The notes beneath the pieces are model-generated. The model was given only the letters and a program-made list of their open reading frames with translations. It was not told where the DNA came from and searched no databases. This document shows positions 49,401 through 60,600 of a stretch of 64,000 bases of DNA, piece after piece (positions within the stretch are counted from its first letter, which is position 1; each line of letters begins with the position of its first letter). The stretch lies in assembly GCA_036937835.1 (NCBI GenBank), contig CM072876.1:1044501-1108500 (forward strand), given 5' to 3'. Origin of the DNA: Pampus argenteus (taxonomy: Eukaryota; Chordata; Actinopteri; Scombriformes; Stromateidae). A program made the translations under genes and the position numbers.

Positions 49401-49857
49401 AATATTTTCATATTTCCTTGTTGGAGCATCAACTCCCAGTAAAGTCTAATCTCACCTCAGTAACAAAGGACTGCCTTCCCTCATAGTCGTACTCCCAGCC
49501 GTCTTTGCAGGCAGTTCTGGGCGTTTTGCTGAGGTTCAGTTCTTGTGCATCACAGGTGAGTGATGTGGCGTTCCAGTCCACCTCGTACTGTTCACAGCTG
49601 CTTTGTTGCAGCACTCCAGAGCTGTTGACCAGAGGCACCGTCAGCCTGCGACTGTCCGCCAGGCTCCAGCCGCACCCCTGCCTCTTCTCCACCACCGCAG
49701 AGTCCCGACACCAGTGATCCGGGGTGTAACCCTGGAACACGATACCAACGTACACACCGGCCCAGGGCATGGACACCATGCACAGCAGGGCGAAGATACG
49801 CTTCTGGCTGCGGCCGAACTCCCCAGCTTCTACCAAGATGTCATCAAAAGTGGTCAT
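43415..49857 (-). CDS. slc22a2: Organic cation transporter, SLC22A1/2/3 group
   Basis: Polyspecific facilitative uptake carrier for organic cations in the plasma membrane (12-helix major facilitator). Eleven exons, 558 aa, in order: 49456-49857, 47181-47284, 46766-46920, 46523-46691, 46262-46376, 45894-45994, 45434-45648, 45251-45359, 44719-44831, 44113-44212, 43415-43508. Visible: MTTFDDILVEAGEFG start, a large cysteine-rich loop with N-glycosylation sites in exon 1, ADRFGRK between helices 2 and 3, PESPRWLLSQ after helix 6, IERIGRR, LPETRG, and the Asp in CDVGGI that binds cations in this family. The start is the family-typical Met at 49857, not the upstream in-frame Met at 49989. Parts read closer to SLC22A3 (GLIMRLGILGGN), others to A1/A2, so the paralogue name is tentative. 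Intron 1 holds a Tc1 element. Confidence 0.9.
44390..44565 (+). mobile_element. 'GTAGTGGAG' family repeat in the transporter gene
   Basis: Well-preserved copy: AATGTAGTGGAGTAAAAAGT, GCATAAAATGGAAATACTCA, AGTAAAGTACAAGTACCTT and AGTACTTGAGTAAATGTAC occur in order. It lies in the intron between exons 9 and 10, opposite to transcription. Confidence 0.65.
47601..47813 (+). repeat. Left terminal inverted repeat of the Tc1 element
   Basis: About 213 bp, nearly identical to the reverse complement of 49041-49253, with only a few mismatches. Confidence 0.9.
47960..49023 (+). pseudogene. Tc1 transposase, frameshifted
   Basis: Frame 1 from ATG 47960 to TGA 48637 reads paired helix-turn-helix DNA-binding domains (KTISKQLDVPVTTVAHIIQK region), a GRRRK basic motif, then the first catalytic Asp in LWTDETK. 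Frame 2 to TAA 49021-49023 carries the second Asp in QQDNDPKHTA and Glu in NPIEHLWNE with 34 residues between them, the DD34E spacing of Tc1. The break is an exact 8-bp tandem duplication of TCTGTGCA (48611-48618 and 48619-48626); one such unit is surplus, shifting the frame. No other stop interrupts the two frames, so decay is recent. It was mobilisable only in trans after this event. Confidence 0.93.
49041..49253 (-). repeat. Right terminal inverted repeat of the Tc1 element
   Basis: Mirror of 47601-47813; a TA dinucleotide follows at 49254-49255. Confidence 0.9.
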
Positions 49858-50914
49858 GGTGGTGTTGGTCTTGGTGGAGCAGACTAGAAATGTGTGTACA
49901 CACCACAGAGTGACTACTGAAATGTGCTCCAACTGGGTTTTTAACAAGTCAAACAGGAGCAAAGGTCTACGGGCTGTGCAGCAGAGCATTAAAACATGTT
50001 TGCTATCATTTCTTTTCAGACGTCACACCATAGTTGTGTTACTTGAACCTGGCAGCAGGCCTCCACAGTCTGCACGGGGGTTGATTAACATGACCACACC
50101 AACATGGGCACATGTTTCCATCTCTGCGTCTCATGAACACACCAGTACGGCTGTCAATCATTTAACATGTCCATTGAGTTTCTGGTAAACGGTTACACAG
50201 AAATATGAACGCCTGTCACATTTTAAAGGTAAAATTGCCCGTTTGTTCTTTGACAAGTATGTAACAGTTTTTCTCTTGTACAACAGGAAATCCAGCTTCT
50301 TCAGGTTTGTGATAAAAATGGTGAGAAACGTCCTCAGGAAGTTGCTTTCTCTTCTTCAGGTCCTTTCATTATTAATTATGTAAACAAGACGTGCTGCCAC
50401 GGTTGTTTTTCATTATCATTATTACATTATTATTACCACAGATGCTGGTCTGACCTTCCAATTGACACCTGCTGCATACTAAGAGTAAAAGTTACACCTG
50501 GGCGTGACGCATACGGGGCTTAAGTCTGAATGGCGCGTGGCACAGTGGGGGCACTAATCGTAACCTGTAACAGGTGTATGACCTGTAACAGGTGTATGAC
50601 CTGTAACAGGTGTATGACCTGTAACAGGTGTATGACCAGCTGGTGCAAACGATGAGAGCATCGGCACATCACGAGTTCTTCGAGACAAGATTAAAGCCTC
50701 GAGTTATATCAGACAAGTCACACAGTACTCGGTCCGTGTTGAGTCTCAGGTGATTCGGAGCAGGTCAAATACTTTCATTGTGTGGATCTGTCTTTTATAT
50801 TAATAAAAATATAATAAAATATGTATTCTTTCAAGTCTTAATCCCTCATTTATTCATTTTTCTTCATTCAATTAATAAGAAGCTTTCTCGTCAGTCACAA
50901 ACTATCAAACCACA
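49858..50914. other. Upstream region of the transporter gene and end of igf2r
   Basis: About 1 kb between the transporter start codon and the likely igf2r transcript end, both on the minus strand. It should contain the transporter promoter. No clear TATA box was identified. The one structured piece is the 18-bp tandem array at 50563-50634. Confidence 0.5.
50563..50634. repeat. 18-bp tandem array with internal palindrome, upstream of the transporter gene
   Basis: Four perfect head-to-tail copies of ACCTGTAACAGGTGTATG. Each unit contains the palindrome ACCTGT-A-ACAGGT and an E-box of the CAGGTG type; across unit junctions AGGTGT-A-TGACCT forms an inverted pair of nuclear-receptor-like half-sites. 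It lies about 710-780 bp upstream of the transporter start codon. Confidence 0.9.
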
Positions 50915-50936
50915 ACACTTAACAGCGGATCTCTTA

Positions 50937-50942
50937 TTTATT
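50937..50942 (-). terminator. Candidate distal igf2r poly(A) signal
   Basis: TTTATT on the plus strand, i.e. AATAAA on the minus strand. It is the last good signal before the transporter promoter region. Confidence 0.35.
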
Positions 50943-51984
50943 CAAATAATGCAATAATTTTTTTTACATCAATATTCTTTTTAAATAGGAAAACAGGCAA
51001 AAAGCTGAAAAAAAACCAACATATCGGACAACATAATTTACACCAACTAAAACAGAATAATGAGCTCCCACAATGCCGAGTCATCACAGAACGATTCTTG
51101 TACTAATTTAGTTGCTTTGATGTCGATTAGCATCACACAACCTGAAACCATGAATGTCCATTCATGTCTTCATCAGGACAGAGAAGGTTCAGTGCAGTAC
51201 CATGCAGAAGAGCCACGCAAACGTTGGTGCTAAATACAGCAGATACAGACTTTATGCAAGGATGGAAAAGGACTTTACATACTGAACAATCTTCGTCTCA
51301 GTAATGAGGAGCGTTACGACGTCTCCTCACAAAGTGCCGGACACGGACCGATTGCAGGTTCAACCCTCCTGACAGAGGACACACTTTACTTTACAGAGAA
51401 TCTCAACTGCTGAATGAATGAAGGGAAAAAAACACCAAGAACAGGTTCGGTTCATTTCATCAAGTTTTTGCTGTAAGTTACTGACCGCAAAGGGACAAGA
51501 AGACGACGTCTTCAGAAATCTGTATTTCACCATTATGGCACCATATAAAATACTGATGATCCTGATGCCAATCCCAGTTTAAGATTTCTTTTATTTTTTT
51601 GGCATTTTTTGTCTACAAAAACTTGTTTAACAACTTTTGTGTACAAAGCTTTAGAAAGACCCTGAATGGTGAACCTTCTGTTGTAGGAGCAGATTATGAT
51701 ATTCTTTCCTATTCACACATGAGCTTCAGGGTTGAATACTGATAAATACTAACAGTGAATCCACTGTCTTTCCCCTTCGTACCTTAATCAATCAATCAAT
51801 CAATCAATGTACCAAATGTCTCACACGTCTGTGTAAGTGCACCGTTTTTGTGATAGCTATTCAATACAAAATGAAACTAACAAATCAACAGGTGATCTCC
51901 AAATGTATTTTTGTTTGGACTGATTTAAATCAATCAAATTTAATTGGTCAGGTAAGGATGACAAAATCATCCAAAATTCTGATT

Positions 51985-52190
51985 AATCAATTAATCATTT
52001 AATCTAGAAAACGTCTGAAAATTGTGAAAAATGCTCATCATGTGGATGAGACGTTTTAAAAATCACTTTTATCCAATCAACAGTCCAAAACAATAATATT
52101 AAAGCAGCACGGCGTCACGTTTAAGCTTTGCTATTTTCACTGGACTTAAAACGATTAATTGATTATCAAAAGTCTTCCCAATTAGTTTTG
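51985..52190. mobile_element. Relic of the hAT-like MITE in the putative igf2r 3' UTR
   Basis: Contains GATTAATCAATTAATCATTT, CAATCAACAGTCCAAAAC and AAAACGATTAATTGATTATC, blocks of the family seen at 40776-41076 and 19272-19535. The ends are eroded. Confidence 0.5.
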
Positions 52191-53923
52191 ATTCAAGAAC
52201 ATGTTTTGGAGTTTACTGTGATGTAAGACAAAGAAAAGTAGAAAGTCTTCATATCAACGAATCTGGTTGCATCAAATGTTCATAATAGTTTCCAATGATG
52301 GTTTTCTGTTTCTGGCTCTATTACACCTGCTTTTATAGAACCTGGGAACATGTCGAACTTCAGCTGCTGTGTTTCTGAGTTTCTCTAGTTGTGTAAAATC
52401 ACAAGACGTCTCAAACTACTTCGGTTGGTGCCAAAGAAAGAACCAAAGACTCTGAGTGTTTCTACTGTACCGGCTCACATCACAGACTGAGATATGTGGC
52501 AGTCAGTTTAATTTCAGTTCTAAACAAAGAAACGTCCTCTGTGATAACTGGAGTTAACGTGTTAAATGTGAGCCGACTTTTTCTTTTGTCTCACTATGAC
52601 ATGTATTTGGCTAAAAAAGGGGCAGATTTCGGCACCGCAAACACTTTAGTTAAAATTTCACTTTTAAAGCAGGAACATCCTAAATTTCAGACCTGAATAC
52701 CAAAACTGAGCGTATAATGTACGACTGTGTGCAAGCGGAAACATTTCCAAACTTCCATACATTAATGCCAGAGGTGGCTGTAGAAATATGGCTTTGGCGG
52801 GAGAGGGACTTCAACACCTACGCAACCTAAATGTCTCAAACTAACGTCCAACGTCATCGAACCGTCCATTCACACTTTTAAGGCCATCTCTATTTTCACA
52901 CCCAACAGAGACACAGACAGATAATTAGCTCAGACAAGCATTTAAATAATCATAAAATCAAATGCGTGAACAATTCACCAGTGAAGACAACAAACAAATA
53001 AACAAACAAACTGTCCATATAGAACATTATCATCTATATACAGCGTCTCTGATCAAAACAAGACAAAAATCAATCTGTCGCTGGACATGATTCATCGATG
53101 AAAATGCAAAAGTAAATTCATCATCAGGAAGGCATCGCGCTTTCTTTTCAGTGTTAAAGAAAGAAAAGATCTGCTGTCATAGCAACTGTAAACAGCAAGA
53201 AAATACAAAGCAGTGTCTTCATTCCCTTTAGAAACAACACAAGCCGACACCTTCACCGCCTACATCCAGGAAACTGGATCCCCTTTATTTTCTATACTTA
53301 ACTGTACATCTCACCACGTCCATCTAATAAAGTCGCAACTGGCCAATAAAAAAATAAGTCTAAATCAACCCAGTAAGTTTTTTTTTCATGCACTCTGCAA
53401 TGATGCATCTTTTTCAGTTTTTCGCTGCTACAGTAAACTGCTAACGTGGTGGCACAGCTTCATCTGACAACACTACAAGAGAAGAAAACATGTTTACTGC
53501 CTCATTGCAGCACGTTTGTCTTCTGTGTGCTGATCTGGAGCGCCTCGACCGGCCCGTTGGGTCTTTATTAGATCAATAAGATTAAATGTGGCGAGACAGA
53601 AGTCGCTTTTCAGATTATTTCAGATTTATGAAAGAATATTGGGTGCGGGTCACAAATGGCCCCCGAAGAACACTTTAAATAATCAGCTATCAATAAATAA
53701 GAAACCTAACATTGACATTCTGTTGACTGTGGACTGGATAGAGTCTGAGTAGGCCAAGTAAAGGTGCAGTCCAACAAAATTAATCCCAAAAAGAGAGGAA
53801 GGGTTTCTGCTTTCAATATGTTGTTGGTATGCTGTTGTTGCTGTTATGGAGACATTCACTGAGACAGAATAGTTCAGATTGGATGGGGGGTGGGGGTGGG
53901 GGGCAGGAAGGGACGGAGTGGCA

Positions 53924-54630
53924 TCACACCCTGAGGAGGTCCTCGTCACTGTCGTCCTCATCCCGTTTCCTGTTGGCTGCTGTGTTGTGGCCATGGTTAC
54001 GGCCTGAAGAGCGAGGTTTGCTCTTCCTCTTCCTGTCGGACTCGTCCAGGAGGCCGACCAGGTCCTCGTCGCTCTCCTCCTGAAATGACAAAGTGAAGAA
54101 GAGATGCTGGTGAGTAAAAGTCACGGCGCAGTAACAGCACGTCGGGACGGAGCGGCGACACTCACCTGGAGGAAGGCGCTGAGATGAGCCGTGGAGCTCC
54201 TGGACAGACCGGACGACTTGACCACTCGCACCCCCGGGACGCTCAGCACCTCGTCCTCGCTGTCGTCGTCCTGCTCATCCAGCGAGAAGGAACGCAGGCC
54301 ATCTGTGTTCACCGGCTTGGTCGTGATGTGACCGTTGCCGTGGTTACCCCTGCCCCGATGGGAGGAGGAGGAGGAGGATGTGGGAGGAGCCTCAAGCTCC
54401 TCCATCAGCCACTCCATCTCGTCTTCACCTCCGTCTTCATCCATGTTGACCTGAGATCAAATGTGATTATATGATAAATTAAGTGTGTGTTTGTTCACTC
54501 AACTTTTCTGCACTTAAAGTCATACGTGTGATTATCTGAGTATCTGATTGGCTGATCTACCTTGGAGTATTTATAAGAGACTTGGTTTCCTCTCCTGCAG
54601 CAGCCAGCCACCTTCTGGATCACCAGCTCT
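53924..54630 (-). other. igf2r cytoplasmic tail with sorting signals
   Basis: Three exons. Visible signals: CC before the tyrosine motif (palmitoylation site in mammals), YKYSKV (YxxΦ endocytosis signal), EMEWLMEELE and DDDSEDEVLSVP acidic clusters with casein-kinase-II-type serines, and the C-terminal SDEDLLRV, a DxxLL signal for GGA adaptors. A second, similar SDEDLVGLLDESD occurs about 35 residues upstream in the last exon. Confidence 0.85.
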
Positions 54631-57600
54631 CTGTAAGATGATATTCAAAACAGAAGATGGACGTGAATAATCTGATGTCAGAAAGGTAGAAAAAAGTTTT
54701 AAATGAAGCGTTCAGAGCAGGTTGAAGCCCTGACTTTCGACTTGCAGGCAGCATTTCTACGTACATTAACCTCGTATGTTTTGAAACTCTGATCATGTTC
54801 ATCATATATGAATAAGGGAAAATCACAAAAAGCATGATAAGCCCCCTTTAAACGCTTCTTCTCCAGCTCGTCTGGATGTGCAGGACGCTCTCAGCCTCAC
54901 CGTCTCTCTCTCTTGTGGAGCAGGAGTCCCAGCAGACAGACAGTCAGACCCACCAACAGGAGGCTCAGCATCACTCCCACCGCCTGGCTCCTCCTGGACA
55001 GAGCCGGAGCGCCGCCGCTGTCGTCATCGTACGACTGTGCATCCACAGTTCTGCAGGAACACAAGAGTTGCACATATTTGCTATATCTTACATCGACTTC
55101 TGCCGTCTGATCCAGATGACAGCGCTGACTCACGTGAGGCCGCACACAGCGTTCGTGTGCCACACAAACAGATACTGGCATTCATCAGTCTCCAGCATGA
55201 ACTCTGGGATGCCGACGCCTGCTGAAGGGTTACAGTGGAACATGATGGTCGATGACACCATTTTGGATTTCTCCCGCCCACACGCCGACTCCGAAGGCAC
55301 CATCACATCCAGGTTTCCTCCTAAAGGAAGATTGTTGACACCGTTGTTGTAGTTAGTTCTTTAAAACACCACCTTAGTGACTTGATGGTTAACAGGAAGT
55401 TAAAGACAGGAATATTTATCACACCAACAGTTTCTGTTTTTATAGTTAAAACAGGACTCGAAACAATTTCAGGAATTAAATCACCTTTAATGAAGTACTT
55501 TGCTTTGCTGGAGGAGCCAATCCTGCGTCTGTAGGGTCCGTTGAGTTTGACCTGACAGATGTTGGCGCCGAGACAGCTGGACAGAGAGCTGTTGGTGATG
55601 CCAGACAACTGGATGTGGTAGATGTAACGGTCACCGTTGGGACGGATGTCTCCAGATGCCTGATGGTGGCTGAGAAGAGACACAGAAGTAAACGTTGTAC
55701 AGTGTTTCCTCTCTACTGAGACACAGGTGGATGTTCAGTGTGTTGGTGTTACCTGAAGTAGAGCGCTCCCAGACTGAGGCTGGCTCCGGTGTCAGGAACC
55801 TGTATCGTCCCGTTCACCATCTCCACCTCATGCTGCTTCACCGCACATGCTGACCGAGTCTCCCAGCCAATCACAAACTCACATGATGTCTCATCAACAC
55901 TGCTCTCACATACACAGAAAGATGAAGCACTGTTAGCATGACAGCAGGTTGCAAAGAAAGCAACACTGAACCAGCAGAGTGAATTTACTGTGAAACTGAC
56001 AGAATGTGGAAAAGTTGATTTAAAGTGAAAGTAAAGCAAATAAAAACAAACAGGAACTGCTTTTATGAACCTAAACATGCAGAGAAATTAATCTGTTAAA
56101 CTATATATATGCATATGCCTTAATGAGAATTAATGTTTTGCAATGCACGTCACATGACGCTAAAACCAGAGAAAGTTTAACTTTGAAGACAAACACAGTG
56201 TTCTGTCATTAACTGGCAGCTAGAAATCCTGAACCAGGGAGTAAATGAATGTTATTGTACAAAAAGCAGCAGGCTGTTACCTGATGATCGCTGGATGTCC
56301 CACCGTGGAGCCGCAGCTCAGCTGGATCACAGTCTTCACCTTCACGCCGTTACCACAGACGTCGTCTCCTGCTGAATAACTGACGGAAATCTTTCCATCT
56401 GCAGAGGAAGGAAAACAGTTAAAGACTTTATAATGTGCACATGCAATACAGAGCTGTGACTTCCAGGCACGATACAACATCGTCTATCATCCAACATAAA
56501 ATAAGTCACTGACTCTAGGAGTAGTAAAACATTACTGACAGAAGGTGCAAGAAAATGGTGAAATACTGCAAAACTTCAGCAAGAGAACAGTGATGCTGGG
56601 AAAGAAGAAATATCAGCATATAAAGGATTGCCCACCGCTGAAGCTCATTTTCTGAGTGTAGACTCGGCCCAGCGTCTGGGTCACTCCTGCCGCTGAGCGT
56701 CGGCACACGGTTGCTCCCTCCGGACAACCCGGTAATCCACCGTGAATCCCCTGACACAGGTTGATGAAATATCTGAGGAAATAAAAACAGGACAAACTGC
56801 TGGGTCCGAGTCCACATATAAGACGCTGAATAAAGGATGTTGTGTTGCTGAACAGTTAAAGCTTCCTGAGGCTAATTTGTGATTTGTTTGTTATTATTTT
56901 TATATTTTTACTACAGTATATTTTCATTGTGAAGCAGATATGTTATTTATTGCTAAAAGTTAAAGTTCATTTTATGCTGTATTTTAGATTTGAGGACAGC
57001 TTGAGCTTGAACATTTTAAAGATCTCATCCTTTAATCCCTCTTCTTCCTCCACTAAGACAAAAGAATTCCCATCCAAAACTCAAGCCAGTGTGTTTCAGT
57101 GTGTTTCTATGTATTCTACCTCTGTCACTTAGACGCAATAAAACAAACAAACAAACAAACAAACTTGAGCCAGTCTTACGAATCTCTGTGGTGGCTGAAC
57201 TTCCAGGGCTCCGTGAGGGACGACAGGGCCCGGAGGTCAAAGGTCTGATGCTGGCTGACCAGCTTACACTCCATCTTCCTGGGAGGACAAACAGCACTCG
57301 TACGCCACTGGAAAGTGGCTGAACAACCTGCCGTCTCTGAGAGCAGCTGTGGGGAGCCGTGGCCTGCAGACTGGTCGCAGGTAAACAAGATGGACGACTG
57401 GCGCTTAGCAGATGCTGGAAGAGAAAAAGCAAAAGGCAGGATAGTTTTCAGACAACACGTCGTGCAGAGAAAGTGAACAAATGAGTATTTACTGAGTTAT
57501 TTCAGGGAGAATATCATAGATGATTTTTCTGAGCTCTCCACATGCACCTGAATGCACCATCAACAAATGACAGTTCCTGCTCATAACTGCATCACCACAC

Positions 57601-60600
57601 AACAATCATATGATCTAACTCCAATGGCTGCATTGATGGTAGGAGGAATCAATCAACTGAAAAACAGCTGCAATCAAAGCTTAGCATCTCAAACCTGAAA
57701 CTAAAAACACGTGAAGATCAGAAGCTTTCAACTGTCACTCTGTCCTCATGTTGATCAGTGCAGGTTATTTATTTCATAAACAATCTGAGGGTTGTTTTTT
57801 AGAAAACTGAGAAATAATAAAATACGGATATGCTGAAGGTTTAAACTAATGAGAAAAAGCGACAGTTCTTGTGTCATAAATGCACCCTGATGCTTGAACA
57901 CAGTGAACATATTGCTAGCAGCTTATTTTTTGTCTTTTCTCCACCTCACAGCTGCAGCCTACTTTGAAACCTAAGTGTGAGTTCATGATGTCTCTTTTTC
58001 TGTCACCTGCATTGCAGAATCCCCATTTCCTGTCAGCGTCGTAGTTGGCGGTGGTCGCGCACCACTTCTTTCCATCCGTCCTTTGATCTGTGGTGCATTC
58101 TGTGTACAACTTCTTCATGGAAGTGAAGGGGAACACACACGGCTCGTCCTCATTTGTCACTAAAACACACAAACATTTGTACATTTTGCCCTGCGTCTTA
58201 TTGACTGATCTAAATGTACAGAACAAGACTGAAACAAGAAAATGGAATAAGATATTCATCATTTTCTTCATTATCTCACATTTTAGGAGCTTTTTAGCAG
58301 ACTTACCAGAAGGGCAGAGATCTCCACCACCGTACTGCATCAGGACAGCCTGCTCCTCGTGTTTGAAGTCCATCGTCATGGCTTTGCTGATGCCAAATGA
58401 TGACGCCGATTTGTCTGAACCAGAACCAGACACCCGACACACTGTGCTGTTCTTACACATCGGCTCTGCCACTGAGCCGCACACGTTGATTCGGTAGGTG
58501 CTGGAGCCGACTGGTACCTAGCAGACAAAGGATTAACTTCACCATGAGCACCGTGAGAACAACATCTGAATGACTGGATCAAATACATCAAATGATGTAT
58601 GTATACTCTGAGAGGACAGAATCACCTGGACTTCAACCGAAAGCGCCGACAGGTCAAAGGTGAACTGGAGCTGAGAGTCAGTCAGCTGGCAACCGCTGCT
58701 GTTGGTGGCATCTGAACACACCACAGGGGTCGCCCACTCAAATAGGTAGACACATTCCTGCAGCCTCAGCATTTGTGGGGAGCCCTGGATAAAGACATAG
58801 AGGTCAGTGAACGCTGTGAAAGAGAAGTAACAGTGTTGTTATCATGAAGAACACGGCTGACCAGCTCCACGCCTCTCTGGCAGGTGAAGATGATGGTTGA
58901 AGTGTAGTTCTGTGCAGGGTCCGCCGCACACTTGGTGGAGCTGTTGTAGGTGATGGACACCTCACCTGTCGCTGTGCTGATCTGGGGGCCTCTGGTAGTC
59001 CGTCCAATGTCCTTTCAGAGAAAGAAAGTAGGAAAAATTATTGAGACACACAGAAAGCAAAATCTGTCAGGGTCAATGACTTAATGAGCGTGAGGTCAAA
59101 GGTCCTCCATCCTTCAGTCTGAAAATACTTACAATAGGCGGCCCGTTATCAGGGTCCATACAGACGGCGGCTCCTGGGGGGCAGGTGACCCCGGGGACGG
59201 GGTTAAGAGGCTGACAGATGTTGATGTAGAAGTCTGGAGATCCATCACTCTGGTCCACTGTGTCATCTGAGAGAAACAGGAACAAGGGAACAGTAAATAT
59301 CTGATATCTGCATTTAAGTGTTGAGATGTGAAGCCACGGCCCGCTGACCTGTTGCAGTGTAGTATCCACTGACGTGAATCAGAGGAGTTAGGTCTATAAG
59401 AGCAGAGCCGTTCTGGACCGAACACGTAACCTGAAGCATGAAATAAAAAGGAAAAAAGAAACGCTGGTGGTGAATCTATGAAGGTCACAACAGTAATCAC
59501 TTCAGAAATCCAAACTCAAAGTAAAGGAATTCAACCTTTTTTGTACTGAAATGTGGCTGTTCAATATTTCTGTTTGAGTTTGTAGCTTCGTAATGTTACA
59601 TTCCTGACTGTAATCCACCTGTAGTCAACTGAAATACATTTTGCTCTGTGAAATGGTCAATTTAAGGCTCATTTCTGAAGGAATGCGCCACATTTCCCCA
59701 AAAATATGTGGAAATAACTTCTTAATATAAAAGTTGCAATTCTTCACAGTAGCCTAGAAGTCACTGGCTTGTTTCTTAACCCGAACCCAGTGCTTTTATG
59801 CCTAAACCCAACCAGACCTCAACCACACCTGAAACACTTTACCAACAGTAAACAGACACGGAGGGATCTGTACCTGTAGCCACACACAAACATACTCACC
59901 GGCTGTTCGCAGACCAGGTGTGTGTGGAAGGAGAAGAAGTGTGTACAGGTGTCAGCGTTTGAGCCAGTGAGGACCGGTTCTGGGGGGGATGAGCCCATGT
60001 TAGCCGGCCTACAGAAACACAACGTAAGGATTTAAAATCATAACGAGAAAAAAAACATCAAAAACAAACAGATTTGATTAATGGTCTGAAACCTGCAGAT
60101 GAAGTGGACGATGGTGTTGTGTTTGAGGCCCGGGTTGGCCGGGCAGGGACTTCCACCTTCGTACGTCAGCTCCAGAATATGATCCTTGTACGAGAGTTTC
60201 CTGCTCACCTGACCGCCGCTCACTGCGCTGTTGATATCCTTGATACACACAGCTGTAACACACATGCATATACACGCATATGTTTCATACAAGATAGATA
60301 TATAAATATATATACACATTCAGTTCCAGCAGTTGTTACAATAAAGAAGGATATAAAATAGGATTTGGAAAAAACGATTATAGTTATACGTTTGTTTTTT
60401 TTCTCAGATCTTAGTAACATTTAGTGGAAGCTGAGCCAAAGTTAATAAATGATGCATTGCATGACTGTCTATCATTGTGTATTTTCATACAAAATGATAA
60501 ACGTAATTACACATTCAGACGTCAGCCTTCTGGTTTACTACAGCCTTGAGAAAAGAGCAGTCAATCATTAGAAATGTCCTGGAGTTGCAGGTCTGTCATT

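Larger units (their letters stand above)
50915..53923 (-). other. Probable igf2r 3' UTR
   Basis: No open gene is visible between the igf2r stop codon and the transporter promoter. Minus-strand AATAAA signals lie at 53564-53569 (3' UTR of about 360 nt) and 50937-50942 (about 3 kb), and either could be used. The stretch holds a (CAAT)n run at 51788-51808 and a MITE relic at about 51985-52190. Confidence 0.45.

Noticed and set aside
49858..49989. Upstream in-frame Met extending the transporter by 44 residues
   Set aside because: Members of this family start at the MxxxDD motif right before the first helix; the extension has no family similarity and is probably 5' UTR.
57025..57432. Long minus-strand open frames alternative to the igf2r exon at 57180-57414
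   Set aside because: Wrong frame relative to flanking exons; the frame reading FTCDQSAGHGSPQ joins both neighbours correctly.
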